Source: Photobacterium pectinilyticum (GTDB taxonomy: Bacteria > Pseudomonadota > Gammaproteobacteria > Enterobacterales > Vibrionaceae). Taken from it: DNA of 64,000 nucleotides. The DNA is taken from contig NZ_JANEYT010000021.1 in the NCBI RefSeq assembly GCF_024357955.1, forward strand, positions 1 through 64,000. Direction: 5' to 3'. The notes beneath the pieces were generated by a model. It did not search any database, had not been told where the DNA came from, and worked only from the letters and a program-made list of their open reading frames with translations. The translations under genes and the position numbers were made by a program. Below are positions 57,545 to 64,000 of this stretch, piece by piece (positions within the stretch are counted from its first letter, which is position 1; each line of letters opens with the position of its first letter).

Positions 57545-57635
57545 GGAGAGATGGCTGAGTGGTTGAAAGCACCGGTCTTGAAAACCGGCATACGTTTGTA
57601 GCGTATCTAGGGTTCAAATCCCTATCTCTCCGCCA
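57545..57635 (+). tRNA. tRNA-Ser(TGA), second identical copy
   Basis: It is identical over its 91 bases to the copy at 36457-36547 and shares the upstream ATACGCCGCA-AACGGAGAG context, so the duplication included part of the promoter region. Anticodon TGA; CCA is encoded. Confidence 0.96.
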
Positions 57636-57644
57636 CATTAGAAG

Positions 57645-57674
57645 AAGCCGCTGAGCAATCAGCGGCTTTTTTGC
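57645..57674 (+). terminator. intrinsic terminator after tRNA-Ser
   Basis: AAGCCGCTGA-GCAA-TCAGCGGCTT is a perfect 10-bp stem followed by a T-run. Confidence 0.9.
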
Positions 57675-57681
57675 GTTTGGA

Positions 57682-57700
57682 ATCTAGGGTTCAAACCCTC
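57682..57700 (+). repeat. T-arm remnant of a tRNA
   Basis: TCTAGGGTTCAAACCCTC keeps a full T stem and loop (AGGGTTCAAACCCT) but no other part of a tRNA. It abuts repeat copy D. Confidence 0.5.
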
Positions 57701-57785
57701 TAATACCAACATACATAAATCTTTGATCAGTCTTGCTGGTAAAATCGCTGTTCTCTATGTTAGAGATTTATCCAGATTGGTATAA
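57701..57785. repeat. MITE-like palindromic repeat, copy D (internally deleted)
   Basis: About 85 bases from TAATACCAA to TTGGTATAA. It keeps CTTTGATCAGTCTTGCTGG and the TTATCCAGATTGG end but lacks the central CTTGATAAC...CTTGATCA block of copies A-C. Both terminal repeats are intact. Confidence 0.8.
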
Positions 57786-58053
57786 AGTAGCGGTACTAAG
57801 GGTGAAGTAAACACGACTCTTTACGGGGATAAATGCGCATTCAACTATGTTGTTATAAAATGGTTGCACTCTGGCTGGAGATGTGGGTTTATATGCCTCT
57901 ATCGTTAACATTATGTCTCTAGTTAACTTAAATCGATATACGTATCTAAAAAGTACAAGATCGCAGTTTTTGCTGACCCCAGAGCGTGCGATGCCGGTGG
58001 GGATCAAAATTGTTTAAAGGATCTTTTCAGGACATCTTTTAAGGAAATGGTGA
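57786..58053. other. gap with no recognised element
   Basis: The reverse-strand frame through this stretch (57768-58007) has no binding site or family likeness, so I do not call it a gene. I see no promoter I would defend. Confidence 0.4.
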
Positions 58054-58345
58054 TTGATACGGGCTAATGAGCAGCTCCCTGAGTGGTTGAAACAAGATGA
58101 AACCAGGTTGAAGGCACTTGAATGCGTTCGGCTGCTGAACTTACCGCAATGCTATTTAGCGGCAGGATTTGTCCGTAATTTGGTGTGGGATAAGCTGCAT
58201 GGTCATAGCGAGCCCACACCACTTAATGATCTGGATGTGGTTTATTTCGATCCTTATGAAGACGATTTTAGCCAGTACCCAAAAAAGGTTCATCGATTAT
58301 CTGATTGAAAAGATACACGGTAAGAAAACATAACTATTGGAAATA
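58054..58345 (+). pseudogene. truncated nucleotidyltransferase-family gene
   Basis: From a TTG at 58054 after AAGGAAATGG, 84 residues read as the start of the nucleotidyltransferase (DUF925-like) family: LNLPQCYLAAGFVRNLVWDKLHG and PLNDLDVVYFDP with the catalytic aspartates. Family members are about 180-200 residues. The frame stops at 58308. Shifting one base at the A-run near 58284 opens FIDYLIEKIHGKKT before another stop at about 58332. The second half is gone, so it is probably inactive. Confidence 0.7.
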
Positions 58346-58372
58346 GGAGATTGGCTATACTCAGAAGGCATC

Positions 58373-58624
58373 ATGAACACAACTGTTGAAGGTGATGATT
58401 CTATGGCTACTGATTTTGACTCCCTGTTACCCGAGCTTGCAGAGTTTTCGATACCGGATGTCCCTTTCAAAGTCGTTGACCCTACCGGTTTACCCGACGA
58501 TACCCGTAAAGCGTTCGATAATTTCTTATCTGGGACGACCTTGCCGCAGGCATTTTGTGTCTACAGTCACGACTACTCGCAGTTTTGCAAATTGGTCCGC
58601 AATGGTGAGATCAATATTAGTTAA
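58373..58624 (+). CDS. small hypothetical protein
   Basis: The 83-residue acidic product has no membrane segment or known motif (LLPELAEFSIPDVPFKVVDPTGLPD). AGAAGGCATC before the ATG at 58373 supports this start; a second ATG at 58403 is possible. A terminator follows closely, so it is probably a real short gene. Confidence 0.55.
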   Translation: MNTTVEGDDSMATDFDSLLPELAEFSIPDVPFKVVDPTGLPDDTRKAFDNFLSGTTLPQAFCVYSHDYSQFCKLVRNGEINIS

Positions 58625-58647
58625 TGGGATGTTGGCTCCGGACAGTA

Positions 58648-58671
58648 AAAAGGCCGCAATGCGGCCTTTTC
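58648..58671. terminator. bidirectional intrinsic terminator
   Basis: AAAAGGCCGCAATGCGGCCTTTT is a perfect palindrome with a GC-rich 9-bp core and T-runs on both strands. It serves the genes converging from 58624 and 58714. Confidence 0.88.
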
Positions 58672-58713
58672 ATTGAATTAATGGTTAGTTATAAAGAAGG
58701 TTGTATCCGCTAC

Positions 58714-59868
58714 TTAAAAAGAAAACGTCACGCTTGTCATACGCCCTGGCTCGACGATGATGTTGTTGCGAGAGTCGTAGACCTCAAACCCTGAACCGTT
58801 TGTTTCCTCAATATCGTATTGCGCGGTACAGGTGTAGCCAACCGCATATTCCCCTGCATAAACGTCACTAAAGCTAAATTTAGCCTGCAAACCTGATGGG
58901 TCTTCAATCAGAGGGACAGCGATCGGAGCAGATTCTTTCGGGCGGCGTTCGCCTTCACTGCCAAGCCTTGGGTTATGGAAGCCGAGCATCTGTTCTTTAG
59001 TGGTATCCCCACGATACAGGTAAACAGCGTCGGCGGAGTCATAGTTGTTCTCATGGCACTGGCTTTGGATTGAATCAATATCAATAGTGCCACGGATATG
59101 GCCTAGTCGTGGAGCGATATCATCGACATGGACTATTTCGAAATCTTTACTGCTGAGGAAGCGCCAGTCATGGTTTTTGTTGTACTGCAGTGTCTCTTCC
59201 AAGTTAAACCAGAACGCGAGGTTGTTGTAACCTTTATGTACCGTGAATGGTTGACTGACCAAACGTCCGCTAGGGCGGGCATTTTGTGGCGGCTTGGCAC
59301 CGGCACATGAACCTTGACTTGGTGTGCTCAGGTGAAGGTAGCTGCCGTCAATATCACGGACGTGAGAGTCATAATCGACCTCAACTTGCGTGTTAGCACC
59401 CTTTTCACCATTGATATATAGGCACATTTCATAGTCGCCAGGTGATAGCTTCAGGTCTTGGAACAGCGGGTAGGCATTATCACCATTGGCATTCATAACA
59501 TCGATCATGCGAAGCTCATTGGTTTCTTGTTTAAAGGTGATGTGGTACGCCTCACATTCACCAGTTTGATCGCAGGTTGCCTCGTCACTGCCGTTACTGC
59601 CCGCTTTCTTTAAGAACACATAATTAAAGGCGATAACGGCTTCATCAATGTCACTCAGACATTTATCGTGATGGCAGTTTGTATCACTGTCATCAGTTGT
59701 CACATCAAGGCTTTTATTTGCACTCGTCGGTGTGTCAAGTTGGTTTATCACACCAAAGTTGAGCGTTGCATCGGTTGGCGTCGTGCCGTTGTCGTTGCCG
59801 CTATCAGAGCCACAACCGACAAGTGCCGTGCTCAATAGTAGCGGTAAAAGTAAGTTGCTGCTTTTCAT
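58714..59868 (-). CDS. cysteine-containing lipoprotein of unknown function, possibly DUF4382-like
   Basis: The 384-residue product has a lipoprotein signal (LLLSTALVGC) and a low-complexity linker (GSDSGNDNGTTPTDA). A first beta-rich domain carries several cysteines (TNCHHDKCLSD, ATCDQTGECEAY, YEMCLYI), and a second domain spans about residues 270-384 (LGHIRGTIDID...VYAGEYAVGYTCTAQYDIEETN). The pattern recalls surface lipoproteins with DUF4382-type domains, but I am not certain. Cysteines suggest disulfides. The start at 59868 is set by the signal peptide. Confidence 0.6.
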   Translation of the reverse strand: MKSSNLLLPLLLSTALVGCGSDSGNDNGTTPTDATLNFGVINQLDTPTSANKSLDVTTDDSDTNCHHDKCLSDIDEAVIAFNYVFLKKAGSNGSDEATCDQTGECEAYHITFKQETNELRMIDVMNANGDNAYPLFQDLKLSPGDYEMCLYINGEKGANTQVEVDYDSHVRDIDGSYLHLSTPSQGSCAGAKPPQNARPSGRLVSQPFTVHKGYNNLAFWFNLEETLQYNKNHDWRFLSSKDFEIVHVDDIAPRLGHIRGTIDIDSIQSQCHENNYDSADAVYLYRGDTTKEQMLGFHNPRLGSEGERRPKESAPIAVPLIEDPSGLQAKFSFSDVYAGEYAVGYTCTAQYDIEETNGSGFEVYDSRNNIIVEPGRMTSVTFSF

Positions 59869-60045
59869 GGGGTATCCTGCAAAATATTTTCGGCAGATTA
59901 TACAAAAAGACAGTGAAAAGTATGTCAACGGTCTGTCAGGCGCATAAGGCGTTGGGAGGGGCATAACAAAGAGAAAGTGTTACGGCATAAAATATGCTGG
60001 TTAGAACGGCGTATTTCTAAATTCTCTGTTAAAGGAGAGATACAG

Positions 60046-60285
60046 ATGAAACTGTCCATTATTGATATGCCAGCCGTTCATGAGCTGCAAGCCTTGGGCT
60101 ATACCAAATCAGAGTGCTTGATGATTATTGAGCGTGAGATTTACCGTTTGAATACAACAGATCGCTCTAAAATTGACTCTCTTTGCTGCAGTGAGCACCT
60201 CAAAGAAGAAGAAGCGCTCGACAAAATTCGTAGTATGAAACGTACTCGGTTCTTCCAATATATCCAACGCTTTGTTTTTCTTTGA
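60046..60285 (+). CDS. small hypothetical protein
   Basis: The 79-residue product (MKLSIIDMPAVHELQALGYTKSECL...) is helical and basic toward its C-terminus. AAGGAGAG seven bases before the ATG gives a strong start. No family is recognised. Confidence 0.65.
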   Translation: MKLSIIDMPAVHELQALGYTKSECLMIIEREIYRLNTTDRSKIDSLCCSEHLKEEEALDKIRSMKRTRFFQYIQRFVFL

Positions 60286-60351
60286 TTGGTATGATTCTCC
60301 TTACTTAATATCAGATCCCCCCCTTCCGAAATTGATTCCCATTTTGCAAAA

Positions 60352-60389
60352 ACAGATACCTTACTCATCAAGGTGAGTGAGGTATCTGT
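60352..60389. terminator. 16-bp hairpin, probable terminator
   Basis: ACAGATACCTTACTCA and TGAGTGAGGTATCTGT pair with one mismatch around TCAAGG. On the reverse strand a T-run follows; on the forward strand it does not. It separates the genes at 60046 and 60435. Confidence 0.55.
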
Positions 60390-60434
60390 GACTATACTCT
60401 CAACACGTTTGATGCGTGATTGAAGAGGTATCCA

Positions 60435-60725
60435 ATGACTTTCCTGATCTCATGGCAGCTATACCAAGGTCGGCTGCATCCGGTGCTGGCACACTTTTCC
60501 AAATTGACTGAAGAACAAGATAAGGCGCTGATGGGGCCGGAAATCAGGTTGATTGGTCGCTGGCACGATTTAGTCAGCGGAACGGGGGTGTGCATCGTAG
60601 AGTCTGACAGTATAGAGGCCGTCACAGCCTATGCACTGAAGTGGAATAGTGAAATGGATATTACGGTGCAGCCCGTGGTTGACGACGCAATGGCCCGCGA
60701 AATGGGTGAGAGGCTTTCGTCCTAA
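60435..60725 (+). CDS. DUF3303-family protein
   Basis: The 96-residue product has the DUF3303 look of a dimeric alpha-beta barrel: MTFLISWQLYQGRLHPVLAHF, a central LIGRWHDLVSGTGVCIVES, and AYALKWNSEMDITVQPVVDDAMA. Function is unknown. The ATG at 60435 follows GAAGAGG. Confidence 0.65.
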   Translation: MTFLISWQLYQGRLHPVLAHFSKLTEEQDKALMGPEIRLIGRWHDLVSGTGVCIVESDSIEAVTAYALKWNSEMDITVQPVVDDAMAREMGERLSS

Positions 60726-60756
60726 CCGTTTCTTGGTATATAGCGAAAGCCGTTAA

Positions 60757-60815
60757 AAAAAGCCTTCCTCATTCCGCTTCAGGAGAAGTGGTGACTAGGT
60801 GGGAAGAGGAAGGCT
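60757..60815 (-). terminator. terminator overlapping the end of the kinase gene
   Basis: On the reverse strand AGCCTTCCTC, within the last codons of the kinase, pairs with GAGGAAGGCT beyond the stop, followed by a run of T. The loop is long (about 35 bases). Confidence 0.6.
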
Positions 60816-62180
60816 GAAAGATTGCTCGAAATGCTGTTGTCCTTGTTTGGTTCTTAGCTGGCTTTGATGCAACATCAGAATCGATTGGATGATTTTGGTG
60901 CCGAGCCCCATCGTGCCTTGGGGTGCTTGCGGGTCGATGTCATTTTCCATGGAAATCCCCAGTCCTATTGGCTCGGGATTGATCATCAGTTGTACCGTAC
61001 TTGCATAAGGTGCGTGCCTGATGGCGTTATCAAACAAGTTGGTAAACAGCCGTTGCAATAACTGTTTATCGCCGAAGACGACATCTTGCTTGGGAATGTT
61101 CAGGGTCAACTCGACCTTTTTCTTATTAGCCTCAGGTTGCATGGTATCTATGACATCCTGAAGGATATGACCGAGCTTTAAGGCTTCAAATTTTGGCTCG
61201 CTGAGCACAGACTGCTGACGGGCGATTTTGATTTGTTGGGTTAATAGTTCGGATAACTTCAAGGCATTACGCTGGGCGGTGTTGATTAATGGGTCCGGTT
61301 TGGTGGCTTGAATTTGCCATGTCTCAAGGTAGCCCAGTACGCTGGCCAGCGGGGTTTTGAGGTCATGGCTAAGCTGTACCAGTAATTCGCGACGCTTCTG
61401 CTCTTGCTGCTCAAGCTGGAGGAATTGCTGTGAAATAGTACGTGCCATAAGGTACATTTGCTTGGCGATCGGCTTAAGTTCTGCCACATTGAGCATGGCT
61501 TCGGGCTTTAGACGGTAGCCATTTTCAGCTTGTGTCTTAAGGTCTTGTGTGACTTGCCTTATTGGGTTGAGTAAGGTCGTTTTAGTGAGTCTATATACCG
61601 TCAAGCTAAAGCCGAGTACCAGTATTAATGCTGCAGAGGTAACCCAGACAATAGGTGACTGTTGGAGGGAATCCATGTCGCTCAACTTGGCGGCTAGGGC
61701 GCGCTGCTCGCTACCAATGACTACGTATAAATACCCATTCGTTGTATTGCCCTCCTTAATGGGGGCGACAGAAAAGACTTTCTGGCGGATGGCGTTACGT
61801 GGATCATCTCCCAAAATTGGAAAAGGCTTGTCGGCGAGAAAAGCGCGAATCGGTTTTAGGTTTACCTGTTGGCTGATGGCGATCCCTTCCGGTGCGGCAT
61901 GGCTTTTAATGTTGCCATCGTTATCGAGGAAATAAATTTCAAAGTCGGGGCCAAGCAGCATCAAGGTATGGAAGATAGATTTCAGCGCCTTGGGATTGTA
62001 GTCACTGTCGTCCATCAGTGGGCTATCGTCTCGCATGTGCGCGGCTAATTCTCGGTGCAGGTTCTGTTGTGTGCGCTGTTCAACATAGGTTTGTTGGTAG
62101 TTGAACATGCCACCAATAACGACAATGGAGAGCAAAAACCAACAACCGGTAAGTAGAACAAGTTTGGTTTTAAAATTCAT
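60795..62180 (-). CDS. sensor histidine kinase
   Basis: The 461-residue product has a first span (LVLLTGCWFLLSIVVIGGMF), a periplasmic domain of about 145 residues, a second span (IVWVTSAALILVLGFSLTVY), HAMP, and then HisKA with LSHDLKTPLASVLGYLETW. The ATPase has NLFDNAIRHA but a weak G1/G2 region (MENDIDPQAPQGTMGLGTKII). It lies 38 bases after the regulator gene on the same strand, downstream of two spondin-domain genes, so it may sense envelope or extracellular conditions linked to them. Confidence 0.9.
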   Translation of the reverse strand: MNFKTKLVLLTGCWFLLSIVVIGGMFNYQQTYVEQRTQQNLHRELAAHMRDDSPLMDDSDYNPKALKSIFHTLMLLGPDFEIYFLDNDGNIKSHAAPEGIAISQQVNLKPIRAFLADKPFPILGDDPRNAIRQKVFSVAPIKEGNTTNGYLYVVIGSEQRALAAKLSDMDSLQQSPIVWVTSAALILVLGFSLTVYRLTKTTLLNPIRQVTQDLKTQAENGYRLKPEAMLNVAELKPIAKQMYLMARTISQQFLQLEQQEQKRRELLVQLSHDLKTPLASVLGYLETWQIQATKPDPLINTAQRNALKLSELLTQQIKIARQQSVLSEPKFEALKLGHILQDVIDTMQPEANKKKVELTLNIPKQDVVFGDKQLLQRLFTNLFDNAIRHAPYASTVQLMINPEPIGLGISMENDIDPQAPQGTMGLGTKIIQSILMLHQSQLRTKQGQQHFEQSFSLPLPT

Positions 62181-62218
62181 TTCTGCTTCTCCAGTGGATT
62201 GCGCTTTTAGAGCTTTTA

Positions 62219-62983
62219 TCAGGCCTCAAATTTGTACCCTACACCCCAGACGGTATGGATGTATTTGTGCTCTTCGTTGCTGGCGTTGAGCTTGGTTCTT
62301 AACCGGTTTATGGTGCTACACACTGTGTGGTGGTAACCAGAAAAATGCGTCTGCCAAACCGCTTCGAGTAACTCATCTTTGCTGTACACGCGTCCCGGCT
62401 TTTTAGCGAGGAAATGCAGCAGGGTAAACTCGGTTGCGGTCAGGGAGATGTCATCCTGTTTGAGTTCAACCTTATGGGTTGTTGGGTTGATGATTAAATC
62501 ACCAAAATTCAAGACATGACTTCGATTATCATTGTGCTTTTGCGTGGTGGGATCCGTATCATTCGCAGCCTCTTTGCTAAAGTGCTGGCGGCGCAACATA
62601 GCCCTGACTCTGGCTTGGAACTCCAGCACACTGAAAGGTTTGGTGAGGTAGTCATCCGCACCGGACTCTAACCCTTCTACTTTGTCTTTTTCGGCATCTC
62701 TCGCCGTCAGTACTAGTACGGGAAGCCATGGCTGGCTGCCTATCTGATGGTGTCTGATTGCTTGGCACAAGCTCAGGCCATCACCGTCTTCCAGCCCACG
62801 GTCGAGCACAAGAAGCTCAAAAGACTGGTTAGTCAACGCCTGCCTTGCCTGTTGTAGACTCGTTACCCGAACAACGTTGTGCCCTTGGAAGGACAGGTGC
62901 ATGTTGATCAGATCAGCAAGATCATTGTCATCTTCTACGATGAGGATCATAGCGGCTGGTACCTGTTTTTCTGCTAGCGTCAT
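62219..62983 (-). CDS. OmpR-family response regulator
   Basis: The 254-residue product has a receiver (ILIVEDDNDLADLINMHL, Asp in LLVLDRGLEDGDG, Lys in DDYLTKPFS) and a winged-helix domain (about 160-252; GRVYSKDELLEAVWQTHFSGYHHTVCSTINRLRTKL). The start is uncertain: MTLAEKQ at 62983 or MILIVED at 62950; neither has a strong binding site. It is the partner of the kinase downstream. Confidence 0.9.
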   Translation of the reverse strand: MTLAEKQVPAAMILIVEDDNDLADLINMHLSFQGHNVVRVTSLQQARQALTNQSFELLVLDRGLEDGDGLSLCQAIRHHQIGSQPWLPVLVLTARDAEKDKVEGLESGADDYLTKPFSVLEFQARVRAMLRRQHFSKEAANDTDPTTQKHNDNRSHVLNFGDLIINPTTHKVELKQDDISLTATEFTLLHFLAKKPGRVYSKDELLEAVWQTHFSGYHHTVCSTINRLRTKLNASNEEHKYIHTVWGVGYKFEA

Positions 62984-63081
62984 TGTGATACCCAATCATC
63001 TGAAGGAGCTGGCTCCCTCAGATGACCGGGTTACGACTGATATCTTTCACTCAATAATGAGAATTGTCGAAACCATTGTCA

Positions 63082-63786
63082 TTATTCGGTACGGGTAATG
63101 ATCAGTTGGGCGGCGGGAGACTGGAACCGGTGTGTTGCGTCCAGTATCGATGTGCTTAAACCATCATCTTTGCTGATCACGCCTGGGTGGAATGAAACAC
63201 GGTCGTTATCATCGCGTTCGCTATTGAATCCTTCACCGCCCGCTGCTGGGCCCGGAATCGTCTCGGCGGCTTCATCATTGGCCTCGGTACCTGAATCCCA
63301 TGCTGGCATGGCGATGCGCAAGGTATCGCCAACCGCCAAGTCGGCTAAGTCCATCGCGGTTTCAGCGACAAAGGCATCATTGGTATTGACCAACATGCTG
63401 GCCACCGAGAGATAAGATGATGTCGAGGTATCTATTGTAACGGTGACAGAATCGCTGCCTGCTGGCAGGATCACGCCGCTCCCTGCCGCTTGTACCGAAA
63501 TACCGTCAGCTTGTTCGCTAAGTAGGGTGCTGTTATCTCCGCTTTCCGCGAGCATCTCGAGAGCTTCTGACGCGGGTTGACCGATAGTGAATAGCTGGTA
63601 GTCGTTACTATGACCAATGACAGCCAGTGGTGACAGGGGCTGGTTTGCCGAGGTGTTTTTAACCTCAACACTGAAAGTCGCGAGTGTCTCTTCCGGTGGC
63701 ACGGGATCATCGTCATCCGAATCAGTCGGGCAACCAGCCAACAGTGCGACACTGGCGGCGAGTAAGAGTAAGCGATAATTCTTCAT
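63082..63786 (-). CDS. spondin-domain lipoprotein
   Basis: The 234-residue product has a lipoprotein signal (LLLAASVALLAGC, Cys at about 19), an acidic linker (PTDSDDDDPVPPEE) and a spondin_N-like domain: TFSVEVKNTSANQPLSPLAVIGHS, EALEMLAESGDNSTL, and RVSFHPGVISKDDGL near the end. Such proteins are exported, possibly adhesive, and often paired with a second spondin protein, as here. Its neighbour upstream ends ten bases away. Confidence 0.8.
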   Translation of the reverse strand: MKNYRLLLLAASVALLAGCPTDSDDDDPVPPEETLATFSVEVKNTSANQPLSPLAVIGHSNDYQLFTIGQPASEALEMLAESGDNSTLLSEQADGISVQAAGSGVILPAGSDSVTVTIDTSTSSYLSVASMLVNTNDAFVAETAMDLADLAVGDTLRIAMPAWDSGTEANDEAAETIPGPAAGGEGFNSERDDNDRVSFHPGVISKDDGLSTSILDATHRFQSPAAQLIITRTE

Positions 63787-63795
63787 GCTGCCTCC

Positions 63796-64000
63796 TTACT
63801 TCACGGTAACAGTAACAACAGCAACAGGGTTGAGCCAGCGGTAAGCTGTACTGCTGATATCACTGATGCCACCTGTGGGGTCAGTATCGCCGAGGTTACC
63901 CGGGTGGATATGAACACTGGTATTCGTCACGGTTGTCTCGGCACCACTCCCCCCAGTACCTAGATTGACGAAGGGTGGGTTAGGCATGCTGGTGGCGAGT
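63796..64000 (-). CDS. spondin-domain protein, C-terminal part (cut by window edge)
   Basis: The frame is open to the right edge and ends at 63796. The visible 67 residues have GSGAETTVTNTSVHIHPGNLGDTDPTGG, matching the C-terminal spondin segment with its HPG motif, then NPVAVVTVTVK. The N-terminus is outside the window. It lies just upstream of the spondin lipoprotein gene. Confidence 0.7.
   Translation of the reverse strand, partial: LATSMPNPPFVNLGTGGSGAETTVTNTSVHIHPGNLGDTDPTGGISDISSTAYRWLNPVAVVTVTVK

Noticed and set aside
57768..58007. 79-codon reverse frame after repeat copy D
   Set aside because: No binding site or recognised family, and its end overlaps the repeat; treated as chance.

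Overview
The window looks like part of a replicon of a marine gammaproteobacterium of the Vibrionaceae (Photobacterium, Vibrio or Grimontia type). This is inferred from protein style and from neighbours such as tal-tkt together, ahpC/ahpF, deoD with a XapX protein, spondin-domain lipoproteins beside a two-component system, and TctCBA. No 16S rRNA gene or other species marker is present, so the genus stays open.

Bases 1-1000 hold the tail of an unidentified reading frame, a doubtful reverse-strand ORF and a truncated glycerophosphodiester phosphodiesterase fragment. Bases 1000-29700 are a complete molybdenum nitrogenase island. Forward are nifHDK-T-Y-E-N-X-ferredoxin, then nifUSV-W-Z-M and modABC. 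Reverse are nifB-ferredoxin-nifQ and nifL-nifA. Forward again are rnfABCDGEH and a nifF-type flavodoxin. The island carries its structural genes, FeMo-cofactor assembly (B, E, N, X, Y, Q, V), Fe-S supply (U, S), stabilising and maturation factors (W, Z, M, T), molybdate uptake, low-potential electron supply (Rnf, ferredoxins, flavodoxin) and its own regulators. Sigma-54 (-24/-12) promoters with upstream TGT-N10-ACA NifA boxes can be read in front of nifH, nifU, nifB, rnfA and nifF; a sigma-54-like site also precedes nifL. NifA has GAFTSA where GAFTGA is normal.

Bases 29900-30840 are a truncated and frameshifted FucP-type sugar permease, so both edges of the island touch broken genes. Bases 30900-36320 hold a small palindromic repeat, a reverse tctC-tctB-tctA tricarboxylate transporter led by a GlcG/HbpS-like gene, and an enoyl-CoA isomerase-like gene. 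Bases 36450-36920 hold tRNA-Ser(TGA), tRNA-Asp(GTC) and decayed tRNA 3' ends. Bases 36970-43400 hold ahpF, ahpC, tkt and tal, interspersed with further repeat copies. Bases 43400-50990 hold a large hybrid histidine kinase, a zinc-finger transposase-like protein, deoD with xapX, and an amidohydrolase-like lipoprotein that has lost most metal ligands. Bases 51100-57640 hold a small outer-membrane barrel protein, two hypotheticals, a regulator-kinase-sugar-binding-protein operon resembling GltR-GtrS-GtsA without its permease, SixA and a second identical tRNA-Ser. Bases 57700-64000 hold a short repeat copy, a truncated nucleotidyltransferase gene, small hypotheticals, a cysteine-containing lipoprotein, and a reverse operon of two spondin-domain proteins followed by a response regulator and kinase.

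Most gene calls rest on recognisable family motifs. Promoters, operators and repeat boundaries were read by eye, without scoring.
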